A model generated the notes under the pieces. It did not search any database. It had not been told where the DNA came from and saw only the letters and a list, made by a program, of their open reading frames with translations. The translations under genes were made by a program, and so were the position numbers. Positions 39,141 through 49,451 of a stretch of 64,000 nucleotides of DNA are shown in pieces. This DNA is from Methylobacterium sp. J-048. Its GTDB lineage: Bacteria; Pseudomonadota; Alphaproteobacteria; Rhizobiales; Beijerinckiaceae. The stretch lies in the NCBI RefSeq assembly GCF_022829515.1, contig NZ_JAKSYL010000137.1, positions 62,001 to 126,000 on the forward strand. The letters run 5' to 3'. The number at the start of each line of letters is the position of its first letter. The first letter of the stretch is position 1.

Positions 39141-40049
39141 TCAGGTGCGCAGCACGATGCAGGCGCCGCCGACCTTGCGGATCCGGCCGCACAGGTCGTC
39201 GGCGGCCTGCCGGCTCTGGGCCGGGAGGCGGATCCGGTAGAACGCCCGGGTGCCGCGGTTGCGCAGGCGGGTGCCGATGATCATCGGCCGCGCCTCGCCG
39301 ATCACCCCGGCATAGGCGGTCCGGGTCCGGTTGAAGCTCTGCAGCGCCAAAGCCTTCGAGAAGTTGCCGGCGAGCTGGATGCCCCAGGGCGCGGCTGGCC
39401 CCTCGTTCGGCCCGATCGCGAAGCGGTCGCCGCGGGACGGGATGCGCAGGCTGGCGGTGACCTGCAGGCAGGTCGCCGGCGCCTCGGGCTTCTCTTTCGC
39501 CTCGGGCGCGCCACCCTCGGGATAGGTGATCGCCGCGCCGCCCCGCCAATCCTCGGCGGGCGCTCCGGTGATGGCGGCGACATAGGCCCGGGTCTCGGCG
39601 GGCAGGCCGCCATCGCCGGTGAGCCATTTGCTCACCCGGGCAGCACCGCCGTTATAGGCGGCCGCCGCCAGCCCGAGATTGCCGAATTGGGTCTTGAGAT
39701 CCGCCAGCAGGTGGGCGGCGTGCGGGATCGCCTGCTCGGGATCGAACGGATCCAGCAGCCCGCGCTCGCGCGCCGTGCCGGGCATGAACTGCGCGACGCC
39801 CTGCGCGCCCGCCGAACTGACGACGCCCACGCGAAAGCTGCTCTCGCGCCAGATCAGCCGGGTCAGGAACGGCACCGGCAGCCCGCGCGCCTTGGCGGAC
39901 GCGTCGATGAGGCGGCAGAGCGCCTGCTCGACGGTCTCGGTCGCGCCCTCGGACGGGGCCGCGGCGGCCGGGCCAGCGAGGAGGAGCGGGAGAAGGGCGC
40001 AGACGCGCAGGCGGGGGGCGATCACACAACCGCTTGTAGCGGGCCGCAC
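39141..40049 (-). CDS. Lytic transglycosylase (SLT-domain peptidoglycan lyase)
   Basis: The product has about 302 residues with a signal peptide (LRVCALLPLLLAGPAAAAP). The SLT domain covers about 50-165. The catalytic Glu is in LIWRESSFRVGVVSSAGAQG, followed by GVAQFMPGTARERGL and AAAYNGGAARVSKWL. The remaining 130 residues include a Pro/Glu-rich linker and a C-terminal region with two Cys that may be SPOR-like. It cleaves peptidoglycan glycan strands in the periplasm. Start is GTG 40049 or GTG 40025. Confidence 0.9.
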   Translation of the reverse strand: MRPATSGCVIAPRLRVCALLPLLLAGPAAAAPSEGATETVEQALCRLIDASAKARGLPVPFLTRLIWRESSFRVGVVSSAGAQGVAQFMPGTARERGLLDPFDPEQAIPHAAHLLADLKTQFGNLGLAAAAYNGGAARVSKWLTGDGGLPAETRAYVAAITGAPAEDWRGGAAITYPEGGAPEAKEKPEAPATCLQVTASLRIPSRGDRFAIGPNEGPAAPWGIQLAGNFSKALALQSFNRTRTAYAGVIGEARPMIIGTRLRNRGTRAFYRIRLPAQSRQAADDLCGRIRKVGGACIVLRT

Positions 40050-40237
40050 GGGGGGATCAATCCGTACGGTTGGGGGGTGATGACGCGGCGCAGGCCCTCC
40101 GGAGATCCCACCCAGGCCCTCATCCTGAGGCGTGAGCGAAGCGCGGTGGAAGCCGGATCAGCGCCGGACCACGACGCCGATGATCGCGGCCCGCTCATAC
40201 CGGAGCGCTGCAACGGATGCTCCCTCGACGGGCTGCC

Positions 40238-40489
40238 TTACGTCGCGACGGGATTTTCAAGACAGAACCCGTTGAAGGCAAGCGTGGCCGTGTAGACTGA
40301 GCGGTTCTGCTCATCGCGAACCACGATCGAAAACGAGTGCTGCTCACCATCTTTCGGCAGGAAGTCTTTGGCGAAATCCGATAACGTCCGTTTGACTTGC
40401 CGGCGTGCAGCGTCGAGGTCAGCGCAATCGACCCCCTCGTGATCGCGTGCGAACGATCCGTCGTGAATATCGAAGAAATAGCGTGGCAT
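40238..40489 (-). CDS. DUF6894-type small protein
   Basis: The product has 83 residues from ATG 40489. It begins MPRYFFDIHDGSFARDHEGV, the conserved start of DUF6894 proteins, which are numerous in Methylobacterium and Bradyrhizobium. A middle helix (DLDAARRQVKRTLSDFAKDF) and a beta-rich end (HSFSIVVRDEQNRSVYTATL) complete it. Function is unknown in the family. It is divergent from the Crp/Fnr-type regulator, separated by an AT-rich 221-base gap. Confidence 0.85.
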   Translation of the reverse strand: MPRYFFDIHDGSFARDHEGVDCADLDAARRQVKRTLSDFAKDFLPKDGEQHSFSIVVRDEQNRSVYTATLAFNGFCLENPVAT

Positions 40490-40710
40490 TTTTTCCTCGA
40501 CAAGGATCAAGTGACAACTGATGAATGGGCCATGGCGAATTAGAATGACCATTCCGGCGATCGAATACCGTCCCATGCGACATCGGGAAATGTACTAACA
40601 TAGATTGATATTTGCATCTTCGCGATTAAAGTTCGCAATTGATCATTGTTATATTTGAATTTAGGCGGTGATGGCTTCGGGTTTTACGCCCTCGCTCGGG
40701 AGGAGCCGCC

Positions 40711-41463
40711 ATGACCGCCCTACCGCGCCGATCCGCCCCCCATCCATTCGTGCGCAAGGTGGAGAGTGTCGCCCTCTTCACCCTCACCGAGGATGAGAGA
40801 GCGGCGCTTTGCGCGTTACCCATGCAGGTCGCACAGTTCGACGCCTATCGAGACATCGTGCGCGAAGGCGATCGTCCCGCCCGCTGTTTTGCGGTGCTGG
40901 ACGGCTTCGTCTCGACGTACAAGACCACGCTGTCGGGCAAGCGGCAGATCGCGGCGTTCCACGTCCCTGGGGATGTGCCGGATATCCAGAGCCTGCATCT
41001 GAAATTGCTCGACAACAGCATTTCCTCGATCGGTCCGTGCAGGGTGGGCTTTGTCCAGCACGATGCGATGCGAGCGCTGTTTCAGGCTCATCCGCGTATC
41101 GGCGATGTATTCTGGCGAATTTCGCTGATCGATGCCGCCCTCGTTCGCCAGTGGATCCTCAATACCGGCAGGCGCGAAGCCTATCCTCGCATGGCCCATT
41201 TGTTTTGCGAAGTGATGACACGTCTGGACGTGGTCGGGTTGGCGCCGGAGCGAACCTGTTCGTTGCCCATGACGCAGCACGAACTGGCCGATGCGCTCGG
41301 GATCACGCCGGTCCACGTCAATCGAACCCTCGGCGATCTGACAGAGGCTGGATTGATCACCCTGCGCAGTCGGCGACTGACGGTTCACGACTGGGATCGG
41401 CTGACAGCAATCGCGGAATTCGACCCGACTTACCTGCACTTGGGTTGCCGCGATTCCGAATAG
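40711..41463 (+). CDS. Crp/Fnr-family transcriptional regulator
   Basis: The product has 250 residues with a GGGAGGAG site before ATG 40711. An N-terminal cyclic-nucleotide-binding-like domain (about 35-130, VREGDRPARCFAVLDGFVST) is followed by a dimer helix. A C-terminal HTH_Crp domain follows (about 165-230, LPMTQHELADALGITPVHVN). The Cys cluster of oxygen-sensing FNR is absent. Relatives in Methylobacterium are numerous and mostly uncharacterised. The ligand is unknown. Confidence 0.92.
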   Translation: MTALPRRSAPHPFVRKVESVALFTLTEDERAALCALPMQVAQFDAYRDIVREGDRPARCFAVLDGFVSTYKTTLSGKRQIAAFHVPGDVPDIQSLHLKLLDNSISSIGPCRVGFVQHDAMRALFQAHPRIGDVFWRISLIDAALVRQWILNTGRREAYPRMAHLFCEVMTRLDVVGLAPERTCSLPMTQHELADALGITPVHVNRTLGDLTEAGLITLRSRRLTVHDWDRLTAIAEFDPTYLHLGCRDSE

Positions 41464-41562
41464 GTCTCGGTCGTTTCGTGAAGGACCGCTCGACGCCGTC
41501 GTGATCATGATCGAGCGAATTGGGCATGGCTTCCACACGGAAAGTCATCAGATCGTGGCGAC

Positions 41563-41802
41563 TTACCGTATTTGAGATTTCGTCAGCTCACGAACAAGAG
41601 TGAGTATGGTGTGCCGTCCTTCGCTGCATCGGATGGCCAGCCACATCTGGAGAAGCTGAGCAGCATCAGCGGCTTTGGAATAGCTCGGTGTGCGGAAAAA
41701 CGTGTCCGCTGAACAACCGAGTGTTCTGGCTAATTCATCGAGCTTGGCCCGTGACTTATGATCCGCTTTCGAGCCCGGGGGGCTGGGCGTCGGCATATCC
41801 AT
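41563..41802 (-). CDS. Small hypothetical protein, possible regulator-like
   Basis: The product has about 79 residues from ATG 41802; ATG 41796 and GTG 41850 are in frame. The sequence KLDELARTLGCSADTFFRTP suggests a helix-turn-helix-like fold. AADAAQLLQMWLAIRCSEGR follows, then a C-terminal helix (ILTLVRELTKSQI). This pattern is seen in short alphaproteobacterial proteins beside regulators. I cannot name the family. It converges with the Crp/Fnr gene. Confidence 0.5.
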   Translation of the reverse strand: MDMPTPSPPGSKADHKSRAKLDELARTLGCSADTFFRTPSYSKAADAAQLLQMWLAIRCSEGRHTILTLVRELTKSQIR

Positions 41803-42308
41803 GGTGGTTCTGTTTCGCCAGAACGCCGCGGATCGCGGCAACGAATACACCCTAGCATTGCAAGAGCAGTTGTAAAAACGTCAGAAAAATACTATACTTA
41901 TGATATTACTCGAAGGTAAAATATTTACATTCTGAGCTTGCGGCTCTGCAGGTATGGCCGGAGACGCTACCAGCCCGGCCTCCGATCTAGAGGCCGTTGC
42001 GGCGGCTTTCATCGATACTCATACCGCTCGTAGGGAGAACGGTCTAATTCAGCGCCCGCAGAGAGATCGCGCGCTGGGGCGTTCATCCTGAAGAGCCGGC
42101 GTTTCCACACGAAAAAACGATCAGTTTTCTAGCGAGATTTCCGGAAAACGGCACGTGAACTCGGCCAGGTCGGAACGACCGCTTCAAGCCGAAGGGCAGA
42201 GTTCCAGGCGCCACCGAGCGTGGAGACTTGTCGAGGCGGATCCGTCGTGCTCCACATGGGTCAGACGACACGTTGGCGTTCCGAAGGGCGGACGTTAAAG
42301 CCCACGCC
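41803..42308. other. Intergenic region, partly AT-rich
   Basis: These 506 bases lie between divergently transcribed small genes. Bases about 41860-41935 are AT-rich (with ATACTATACTTATGATATTA) and likely contain promoter sequence. The part from 42080 to 42300 is chromosomal in composition. No additional coding region or RNA gene is supported. Confidence 0.35.
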
Positions 42309-42686
42309 ATGTTCGATGACGCAGCCGCTCAGCGCTATCTCGCAGGGTTAGCCCCCGTGGCGACCGGGTCGGTGCGCTGGGTCATTTACGACCATAACCG
42401 GCAATGGGTTTCGGTCGTGGACGGCGGAATCGCGTCACTCCGGCAGGATTGCGCGCAGGTCCTCAGTTCCCTGTCGGAGGAGGATGCGAGCGCGTCCCTC
42501 GGCGACGCGATCCGTGACTTCCTGGCCGATGGGACCGACTTCACCCCGCACATCATCGCCCTCTCCTGCGCCTTATTGATGCAGAGCACAGGCGATCTCG
42601 GCGAGGTTTTCGCTCAGATCCAGTCCGGCGTCATGGCAACCCTGGTCTACCCCGAGGATGTGGTGGTGAGGCCCGTCGCCGCATGA
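42309..42686 (+). CDS. Hypothetical protein, 125 residues
   Basis: From ATG 42309 the product is soluble, without signal peptide or membrane helices. It reads MFDDAAAQRYLAGLAPVATG, then SVRWVIYDHNRQWVSVVDGG and a helical second half with FTPHIIALSCALLMQSTGDL. I do not recognise a named family. The frame continues upstream without a better start. Composition fits the chromosome. Confidence 0.5.
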   Translation: MFDDAAAQRYLAGLAPVATGSVRWVIYDHNRQWVSVVDGGIASLRQDCAQVLSSLSEEDASASLGDAIRDFLADGTDFTPHIIALSCALLMQSTGDLGEVFAQIQSGVMATLVYPEDVVVRPVAA

Positions 42687-42930
42687 CGCGACGGCGGCAC
42701 CGGCCTCGACGCGCCGTCCTGCTCGATCACCGATCCGGGGCGTCTCAAGGTCGGTTTCGTTTTTCGCTTTCGATCCCGAGCCGACCTCGCACGGCGGCCG
42801 ACACGGGATCGCGTTTGCAAAACCCCGACGGTCTTCGGCAGGCCCGACACGGGTCGAAACACGGACGGCGCCGAACCCGACGTTTCGCCAACGCCGTCCG
42901 CTCGACCGCAAGACGGCCGATATCCGCTTC

Positions 42931-44307
42931 CTACCGCCCGGCTGCCGCCGGCTCCACCGCCCAGGCCGGCGCGTCATCCCCCAACCGGCGGGCGGCCCGG
43001 TCCCAGCGCATCGCAATCCCGGGCACCGTCAGCGGCGGCCGCAGGCGGTGCGCCGGCCCCCACGATGTCGCCTCGACCTCCGGGGCGAGATCCTCGCGCG
43101 TCTCGGGCGCGAGCGCCGGCTCAGGTTCGGCCGGGCCGGCCGCGATCAGGAACGCCGCGGTTCGGGCCAGCGACAGGCGGGCCTGGCCGCCGGTGCCGTC
43201 CTGGAGCCGCCGGGCCAGCAGCCGAAGCACGGCGGCCGCCATGAGGTAGCCGGTGGCGTGGTCGAGCGCCTGGACCGGGAGCGGCACCGGACCCTCGGCC
43301 TGCCGCCAGACCTGGCCGGCCTGGGCGAGGCCGCAGCTCATCTGCACCAGGCTGTCGAAGCCGCGCCGTCCGGCCCAGGGGCCGGTCCAGCCATAGGCGT
43401 CGAGCGACACGTCGACGAGGCCCGGGGCCAGGGCGCGCCGCGCCTCCGGGCCGTAGCCGAGACCGTCGAGGGCGCCGGGGCGGTAGCCGTGGACCAGCAC
43501 GTCCGACCCCGCCAGCAGCGCCTCGAAGGTCGCCCGGTCGGCCGCCCGGCGCAGGTCGAGGCGGGAACAGGTCTTGCCCAGCGTCACCTCGGGCTCGATG
43601 GCCGGCTCGCTCCAGTCGGGCGAATCGATCCGCAGCACGTCGGCCCCGAACCCGGCGAGGAACCGGGTCGCCACCGGGCCGGCCAGCACCCGGGTCAGGT
43701 CGAGCACCCGCAAGCCCGCCAGCGGCCGCTCCGGCCGGGGCCGCCAGCGCGACGCGGTCCGGTCGGCGGCCGGCTCGAACGCCACCAGGGGTTCTTCCGC
43801 CACCGCCCGACCCTGGGGATGGGCCGCCCAGGCGTCGGGCCCGCGCATCTCGGCCGCGCAGCCGCCCTCGGCCAGAATCGCCGCCTCCAGGTCGCCCTTG
43901 TCCCAGGTGGCCACCGCCCGTTCCATGCCGGCCCGGTCGGCCTGGGCGCCAAGCACCCGCTCGGCCGCCGCCCGATGGTGCGGGGCGTTGGTGTGGAGCC
44001 GGATCCAGCCGTCCCGGGTCCGGTAGTCACCGGCGATCGGGTCCCAGGGCGCGGGGACCCGCCAGCCGTCCGGCCGCAGCGACGTGGCGAACCAGGCGGA
44101 AGCGAGCCGCCGGTCCACCGCGATCGATCCGTCGAGGCCCACAACGTCCGCGAGCGCCAAGCCGGCGGTCGCGATCGAGGCCGCGGCAAGCTCGGTGACC
44201 CGGAACGCGGAGGGGAGGGCGCCGGCCCCGGTGATCCGGCTTCCCCGCGAAGGGTCTTCGCGGGGAAGCCGGATCTGCGCGGCCAAGTCTTCGACGAGAT
44301 CCGGCAT
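42931..44307 (-). CDS. CoA transferase, family III (CaiB/BaiF)
   Basis: The product has 458 residues. Residues about 20-195 resemble a C-terminal-type segment of the family. The usual N-terminal motif LAGLRVLDLTRVLAGPVATR starts only near 205, followed by FGADVLRIDSPDW and RRGFDSLVQMSCGLAQAG with the catalytic Asp region. The order suggests a permuted or partly duplicated family III transferase, which would move CoA between carboxylic acids. A perfect 20-bp hairpin lies in codons 11-25. It is divergent from the ABC ATPase gene. Confidence 0.85.
   Translation of the reverse strand: MPDLVEDLAAQIRLPREDPSRGSRITGAGALPSAFRVTELAAASIATAGLALADVVGLDGSIAVDRRLASAWFATSLRPDGWRVPAPWDPIAGDYRTRDGWIRLHTNAPHHRAAAERVLGAQADRAGMERAVATWDKGDLEAAILAEGGCAAEMRGPDAWAAHPQGRAVAEEPLVAFEPAADRTASRWRPRPERPLAGLRVLDLTRVLAGPVATRFLAGFGADVLRIDSPDWSEPAIEPEVTLGKTCSRLDLRRAADRATFEALLAGSDVLVHGYRPGALDGLGYGPEARRALAPGLVDVSLDAYGWTGPWAGRRGFDSLVQMSCGLAQAGQVWRQAEGPVPLPVQALDHATGYLMAAAVLRLLARRLQDGTGGQARLSLARTAAFLIAAGPAEPEPALAPETREDLAPEVEATSWGPAHRLRPPLTVPGIAMRWDRAARRLGDDAPAWAVEPAAAGR
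44233..44275. repeat. Perfect 20-bp inverted repeat with 3-base loop inside the CoA transferase gene
   Basis: The left arm 44233-44252 (GATCCGGCTTCCCCGCGAAG) and the right arm 44256-44275 are exact reverse complements around a GGT loop. The element encodes about residues 11-25 of the transferase (LPREDPSRGSRI region). Such a long perfect hairpin is not needed by the protein sequence and looks like an inserted palindromic element or a regulatory hairpin if translation starts downstream. Confidence 0.9.
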
Positions 44308-44393
44308 GGTGCGTCTCCGAGCTGCGGGCTGGGCGCATGATCGCGCATCCGCGGCCGGGTAGGCTAGGGTCCCGGCCGCGCTATAAGGGTGCC

Positions 44394-46031
<1,638 letters not shown>

Positions 46032-46032
46032 C

Positions 46033-47253
46033 GTGGCCCGCGCCCTCCTCATCGTGCTCGATTCCGTCGGGATCGGCGGCGCCCCGGATGCCGCCGCCTA
46101 CGGCGATGCCGGGTCCGACACGCTCGGGCACATCGCCGAGGCCTGCGCGATCGGGCGCGGAGACCGGGCGGCCCTTCGCAGCGGCCTCCTTCGCCTGCCC
46201 CATCTCGCCGAACTCGGGCTCGGCCTCGCCGCCGCCGGGGCCTCCGGCCGGATCCCGCCGAACCTCGCGCCCACGGGAGATCCCAGCGGCGTCTACGGCC
46301 ATGCCGTGGAGACGGCCGCCGGCAAGGACACGCCCTCCGGCCATTGGGAGATCACCGGGCTGCCGCTGACGGCGCCCTGGGGCCATTTCCCGGACACGCG
46401 GCCGGCCTTCCCGCCCGCTTTGGTCCAGGCGCTGATCGCCGAAGGCGGCCTGTCCGGCATCCTGGGGGACCGGCACGCGCCCGGTGTCGCCATCATCGAT
46501 GAACTGGGGGCCGAGCACGTCCGGACGGCCAAGCCGATCTGCTACACCTCGGCCGACAGCGTCTTCCAGATCGCGGCCCACGAGGAGGCGTTCGGGCTGG
46601 AGCGGCTCTACGAGCTGTGCCGCGTTGCGCGCCGCCTGTGCGACCCCTACCGGGTCTGCCGGGTGATCGCCCGGCCGTTCGTGGGCTCGGCGGAGACGGG
46701 CTTCCGCCGCACCGGCAACCGCAAGGATTTCGCGGTCGCGCCCCCCGGCCGCACCCTGCTCGACCGGGCCGAGGCCGAGGGAAGGGCCATGGTCAGCGTC
46801 GGCAAGATCGGCGACATCTTCGCCCATCGCGCCACCGGCCGCGAGATCAAGCCCGGCGCCAATGCCGCTTGCCTGCAGGCCGGGCTCGACGCCCTGGCCG
46901 ACCTGCCCGATGGCGGCCTGATTTTCGTCAACCTAGTGGATTTCGATACCGAGCACGGCCATCGCCGGGACGTGCCGGGCTACGCCGCCGAGTTGGAGGC
47001 GTTCGACGCAAGCGTCCCCGCGATCCTGGCGGCCCTCAGGCCCGGCGACCTCGCGGTGATCACCGCCGACCACGGCAACGATCCGACCTGGACGGGGACC
47101 GACCACACGCGGGAGCAGGTGCCGGTCCTGGCCTTCGGCCCCGGCGTGGCCCCCCGGGCGATCGACCGGCGGGACACGTTCGCCGATATCGGCGCGACCC
47201 TGGCGGCCCATCTTGGGCTTCCCTGGGACGGCGCCGGCCGACCGTTCCTGTAG
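46033..47253 (+). CDS. deoB: Phosphopentomutase
   Basis: DeoB interconverts (deoxy)ribose 1-phosphate and 5-phosphate in nucleoside salvage. The product has 406 residues. From GTG 46033 it reads [20 protein letters not shown], the expected N terminus with metal-binding Asp. [10 protein letters not shown] and [20 protein letters not shown] carry further metal-binding and catalytic residues of the alkaline-phosphatase superfamily. An ATG at 46012 is in frame but lies inside the ABC ATPase gene. The one-base spacing suggests co-transcription with it. Confidence 0.95.
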   Translation: MARALLIVLDSVGIGGAPDAAAYGDAGSDTLGHIAEACAIGRGDRAALRSGLLRLPHLAELGLGLAAAGASGRIPPNLAPTGDPSGVYGHAVETAAGKDTPSGHWEITGLPLTAPWGHFPDTRPAFPPALVQALIAEGGLSGILGDRHAPGVAIIDELGAEHVRTAKPICYTSADSVFQIAAHEEAFGLERLYELCRVARRLCDPYRVCRVIARPFVGSAETGFRRTGNRKDFAVAPPGRTLLDRAEAEGRAMVSVGKIGDIFAHRATGREIKPGANAACLQAGLDALADLPDGGLIFVNLVDFDTEHGHRRDVPGYAAELEAFDASVPAILAALRPGDLAVITADHGNDPTWTGTDHTREQVPVLAFGPGVAPRAIDRRDTFADIGATLAAHLGLPWDGAGRPFL

Positions 47254-47264
47254 GGAGCCGCACC

Positions 47265-47456
47265 ATGCGAGACGATGACGACAGGCCGCGCAAGGCCGTC
47301 GCCCACGAGATCGGTCAGCCCCTCGACACGCTGTCGCTCTCCGACCTCGACGCGCGCATCGCGCTGCTGCGGGAGGAGATCGCTCGGATCGAGGCGGCGC
47401 GGGCGGCCAAGCAGGCGGCGCAGGGCGCGGCCGACGCCTTCTTCAAGCGGGACTGA
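47265..47456 (+). CDS. DUF1192-family small protein
   Basis: The product has 63 residues with an AGGGAG ribosome-binding site before ATG 47265. The core LDTLSLSDLDARIALLREEI is the DUF1192 signature. It is followed by a coiled-coil-like helix (ARIEAARAAKQAAQGAADAF) and ends FFKRD. The family is found in Rhizobiales, with unknown function. It sits 11 bases after deoB and 4 bases before the kinase-like gene, in one transcription row. Confidence 0.88.
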   Translation: MRDDDDRPRKAVAHEIGQPLDTLSLSDLDARIALLREEIARIEAARAAKQAAQGAADAFFKRD

Positions 47457-47460
47457 CATC

Positions 47461-48750
47461 TTGGACCGGACCGAAACCCTCGCCGCCCTGCGGCGCGGCG
47501 ACCTCGCGGGCGCCCGCGAGTTGCGGCTGCCCGACGGGCTCGCCGAGTTTCCGCGCGAGATCTTCGGCCTCGCCGATACCCTGGAGGTGCTGGATCTCGG
47601 CCGGGGCGGCTTCACCGACCTGCCGGCCGATCTCGGCCGCCTGCACCGCCTGCGCGTGTTGTTCTGCTCCGGCAATCCCTTCGAGCGCCTGCCGCCGGTG
47701 CTGGGCGATTGCCCGACGCTGAGCCAGCTCGGCTTCCGCGGATGCGGCATCCGGGCGGTTCCGGCGGAGTCGCTGCCGCGCGACCTGCGCTGGCTCACCC
47801 TCACCGACAACCAAATCGAGACCCTGCCGGACGCCCTCGGCGAGCGGCCCCTGCTGCAGAAGCTGATGCTGGCGGGCAACCGGATCGGGCATCTGCCCGA
47901 GGGCCTCGCCGGTGCGAACAGCCTCGAGCTGATCCGCCTGTCCTGCAACCGTCTCGACGCCCTGCCGCCCTGGCTGGCGCGCCTGCCGCGCCTCGCCTGG
48001 ATTTCCTATGCCGGCAACCCCGCCGAGCCGGCGACGGAAGCCATTGTGGCGACACCTGTGCCATGGACGGCGCTTGAGGTCGGCGATCTGCTCGGGGAGG
48101 GGGCGTCGGGCCGGGTCCACCGAGCCGTCTGGCACGGACCGTCTGAGCCACAGAATGTGGCGCTCAAGCTGTTCAAGGGCGCGATGACCAGCGATGGTCT
48201 GCCCGAGCGCGAGATGGAGGCCTGCCTCGCCGCCGGCACCCATCCGGCCCTCACCGGCGCCCTGGGCCGGCTCGTGGACCATCCCGACGGCGCGCAGGGG
48301 CTACTGCTGCGGCTGCTGCCGGCGCAATGGCGCGTGCTGGCCGGCCCGCCGAGCCTCGCGAGTTGCAGCCGTGATGTCTACGACCCGGCCCTGCGGCTCG
48401 ACACCGGAAAGGCGTTGCGGATCGCCCGCGCCGTCGCGGAGGCCGTCGCCCACCTGCACGGGCGCGGCCTGCTGCACGGCGACGTCTACGCTCACAACAC
48501 GCTCTGGGATGCCGAGACCGGCGCGGCCGTGCTCAGCGATTTCGGCGCCGCCTCGGCGCTGCCCGCCGGGGAGGGCGGGGCGGCGCTGAGGCGGATCGAG
48601 GTACGGGCAGTGGGTATTTTGCTCGGCGAATTGCTCGACCGCTGCGACGCGGCGCCGGACCGGCTGGCGGCTCTGACAGAGGCTTGCCTGCAGTCCGATC
48701 CGGAGCGGCGACCGGGCTTGGATGACGTGGTCGCCGCGATCGATCGATGA
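47461..48750 (+). CDS. Leucine-rich repeat protein with C-terminal protein kinase domain
   Basis: The product has about 429 residues from TTG 47461, the only fitting start after the DUF1192 stop. Residues about 10-200 form seven or so leucine-rich repeats (LEVLDLGRGGFTDLPADLGR, LRWLTLTDNQIETLPDALGE). A kinase-like domain follows from about 200: glycine loop LLGEGASGRVHRAV, Lys in VALKLFKG, catalytic loop HGDVYAHNTL (HGD in place of HRD) and DFG in LSDFGAAS. No membrane helix is seen, so it is cytoplasmic. Target unknown. Confidence 0.87.
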   Translation: MDRTETLAALRRGDLAGARELRLPDGLAEFPREIFGLADTLEVLDLGRGGFTDLPADLGRLHRLRVLFCSGNPFERLPPVLGDCPTLSQLGFRGCGIRAVPAESLPRDLRWLTLTDNQIETLPDALGERPLLQKLMLAGNRIGHLPEGLAGANSLELIRLSCNRLDALPPWLARLPRLAWISYAGNPAEPATEAIVATPVPWTALEVGDLLGEGASGRVHRAVWHGPSEPQNVALKLFKGAMTSDGLPEREMEACLAAGTHPALTGALGRLVDHPDGAQGLLLRLLPAQWRVLAGPPSLASCSRDVYDPALRLDTGKALRIARAVAEAVAHLHGRGLLHGDVYAHNTLWDAETGAAVLSDFGAASALPAGEGGAALRRIEVRAVGILLGELLDRCDAAPDRLAALTEACLQSDPERRPGLDDVVAAIDR

Positions 48751-48872
48751 AAGCGGGCGCCGAGATCCGTGATTTTCAGATCGGGTGAGATTTGAAATTC
48801 ATTCCGGCCCTCAGTCCTCGGTTTGACGCGCGGCCTTCCGCCGAACCGGCATTCACTTCGGCGGCGAGTGCT

Positions 48873-49325
48873 CTAGCGATCCAACGGCAGGATACGCCGG
48901 CGTACCGGTTGTGCCTTCACGATGGCGGTGTTGGTTTCGGCTTTGTCGGCGATGCGGTCCAGTATCCCGTCGAGATCGCCGATCGTGCGCACGTGGAGCC
49001 TTGCGAAGAAGCAATCTTCGCCCGTCACCTTATCGCATTCCACGATTTCGGGCAGGTCCTCGATCAGCTGCTGAACGACGTGGAGCTTTCCGGGCAGCGG
49101 ACGGATGCGCACCAACGCCTGAAGCGAATAGCCGAGCGCAGCCGGATCGATGTCCAAGGTGAAGCCGCGAATGACCCCGCGCTCTTCCAGGCGCTTCAGC
49201 CGTTCCGATGTGCTGGGTGAGGACAAGCCGACCTGAGCGGCGAGTTCCTTAAGTGATTGTCGCGCATCGCCGGCGAGAACCGACAGGATGCGTCGGTCGA
49301 TGTCATCGAGCATTTCAGATGTCAT
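48873..49325 (-). CDS. Lrp/AsnC-family transcriptional regulator
   Basis: The product has 150 residues. An N-terminal HTH (LDDIDRRILSVLAGDARQSL, then VGLSSPSTSERLKRLEERGV) is joined to a RAM ligand-binding domain (LQALVRIRPLPGKLHVVQQL, ECDKVTGEDCFFARLHVRTI). Such regulators sense amino acids. It is divergent from an EamA-family exporter gene, the common pairing of an Lrp regulator with an amino-acid exporter. Regulation of the exporter is therefore likely (inference). Confidence 0.93.
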   Translation of the reverse strand: MTSEMLDDIDRRILSVLAGDARQSLKELAAQVGLSSPSTSERLKRLEERGVIRGFTLDIDPAALGYSLQALVRIRPLPGKLHVVQQLIEDLPEIVECDKVTGEDCFFARLHVRTIGDLDGILDRIADKAETNTAIVKAQPVRRRILPLDR

Positions 49326-49451
49326 GAGGCAGGAATGCTTTTTTGCCGAACCCTCGGAGGGAAATAGCCGCTACCACCTCACAATACACATGGATCACCT
49401 TCGTCCGCCACCCGAGAATGGAACCGTCGGATCCAAGTAAGCGAGGGCGGC

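Noticed and set aside
40100-40180. Possible REP element (CCTCATCCTGAGG and GAGCGAAGC stretches)
   Set aside because: Only fragments are seen and the two sides do not form a convincing long palindrome.
41480-41515. CGCTCGA...TCGAGCG hairpin between convergent genes as a terminator
   Set aside because: Stem of seven pairs with a 17-base loop and no T-run; too weak to call.
49420-49445. GGAAC-N17-CGAG before the EamA exporter gene
   Set aside because: CGAG does not fit the CGTT box, and the site would leave almost no leader before the ATG.
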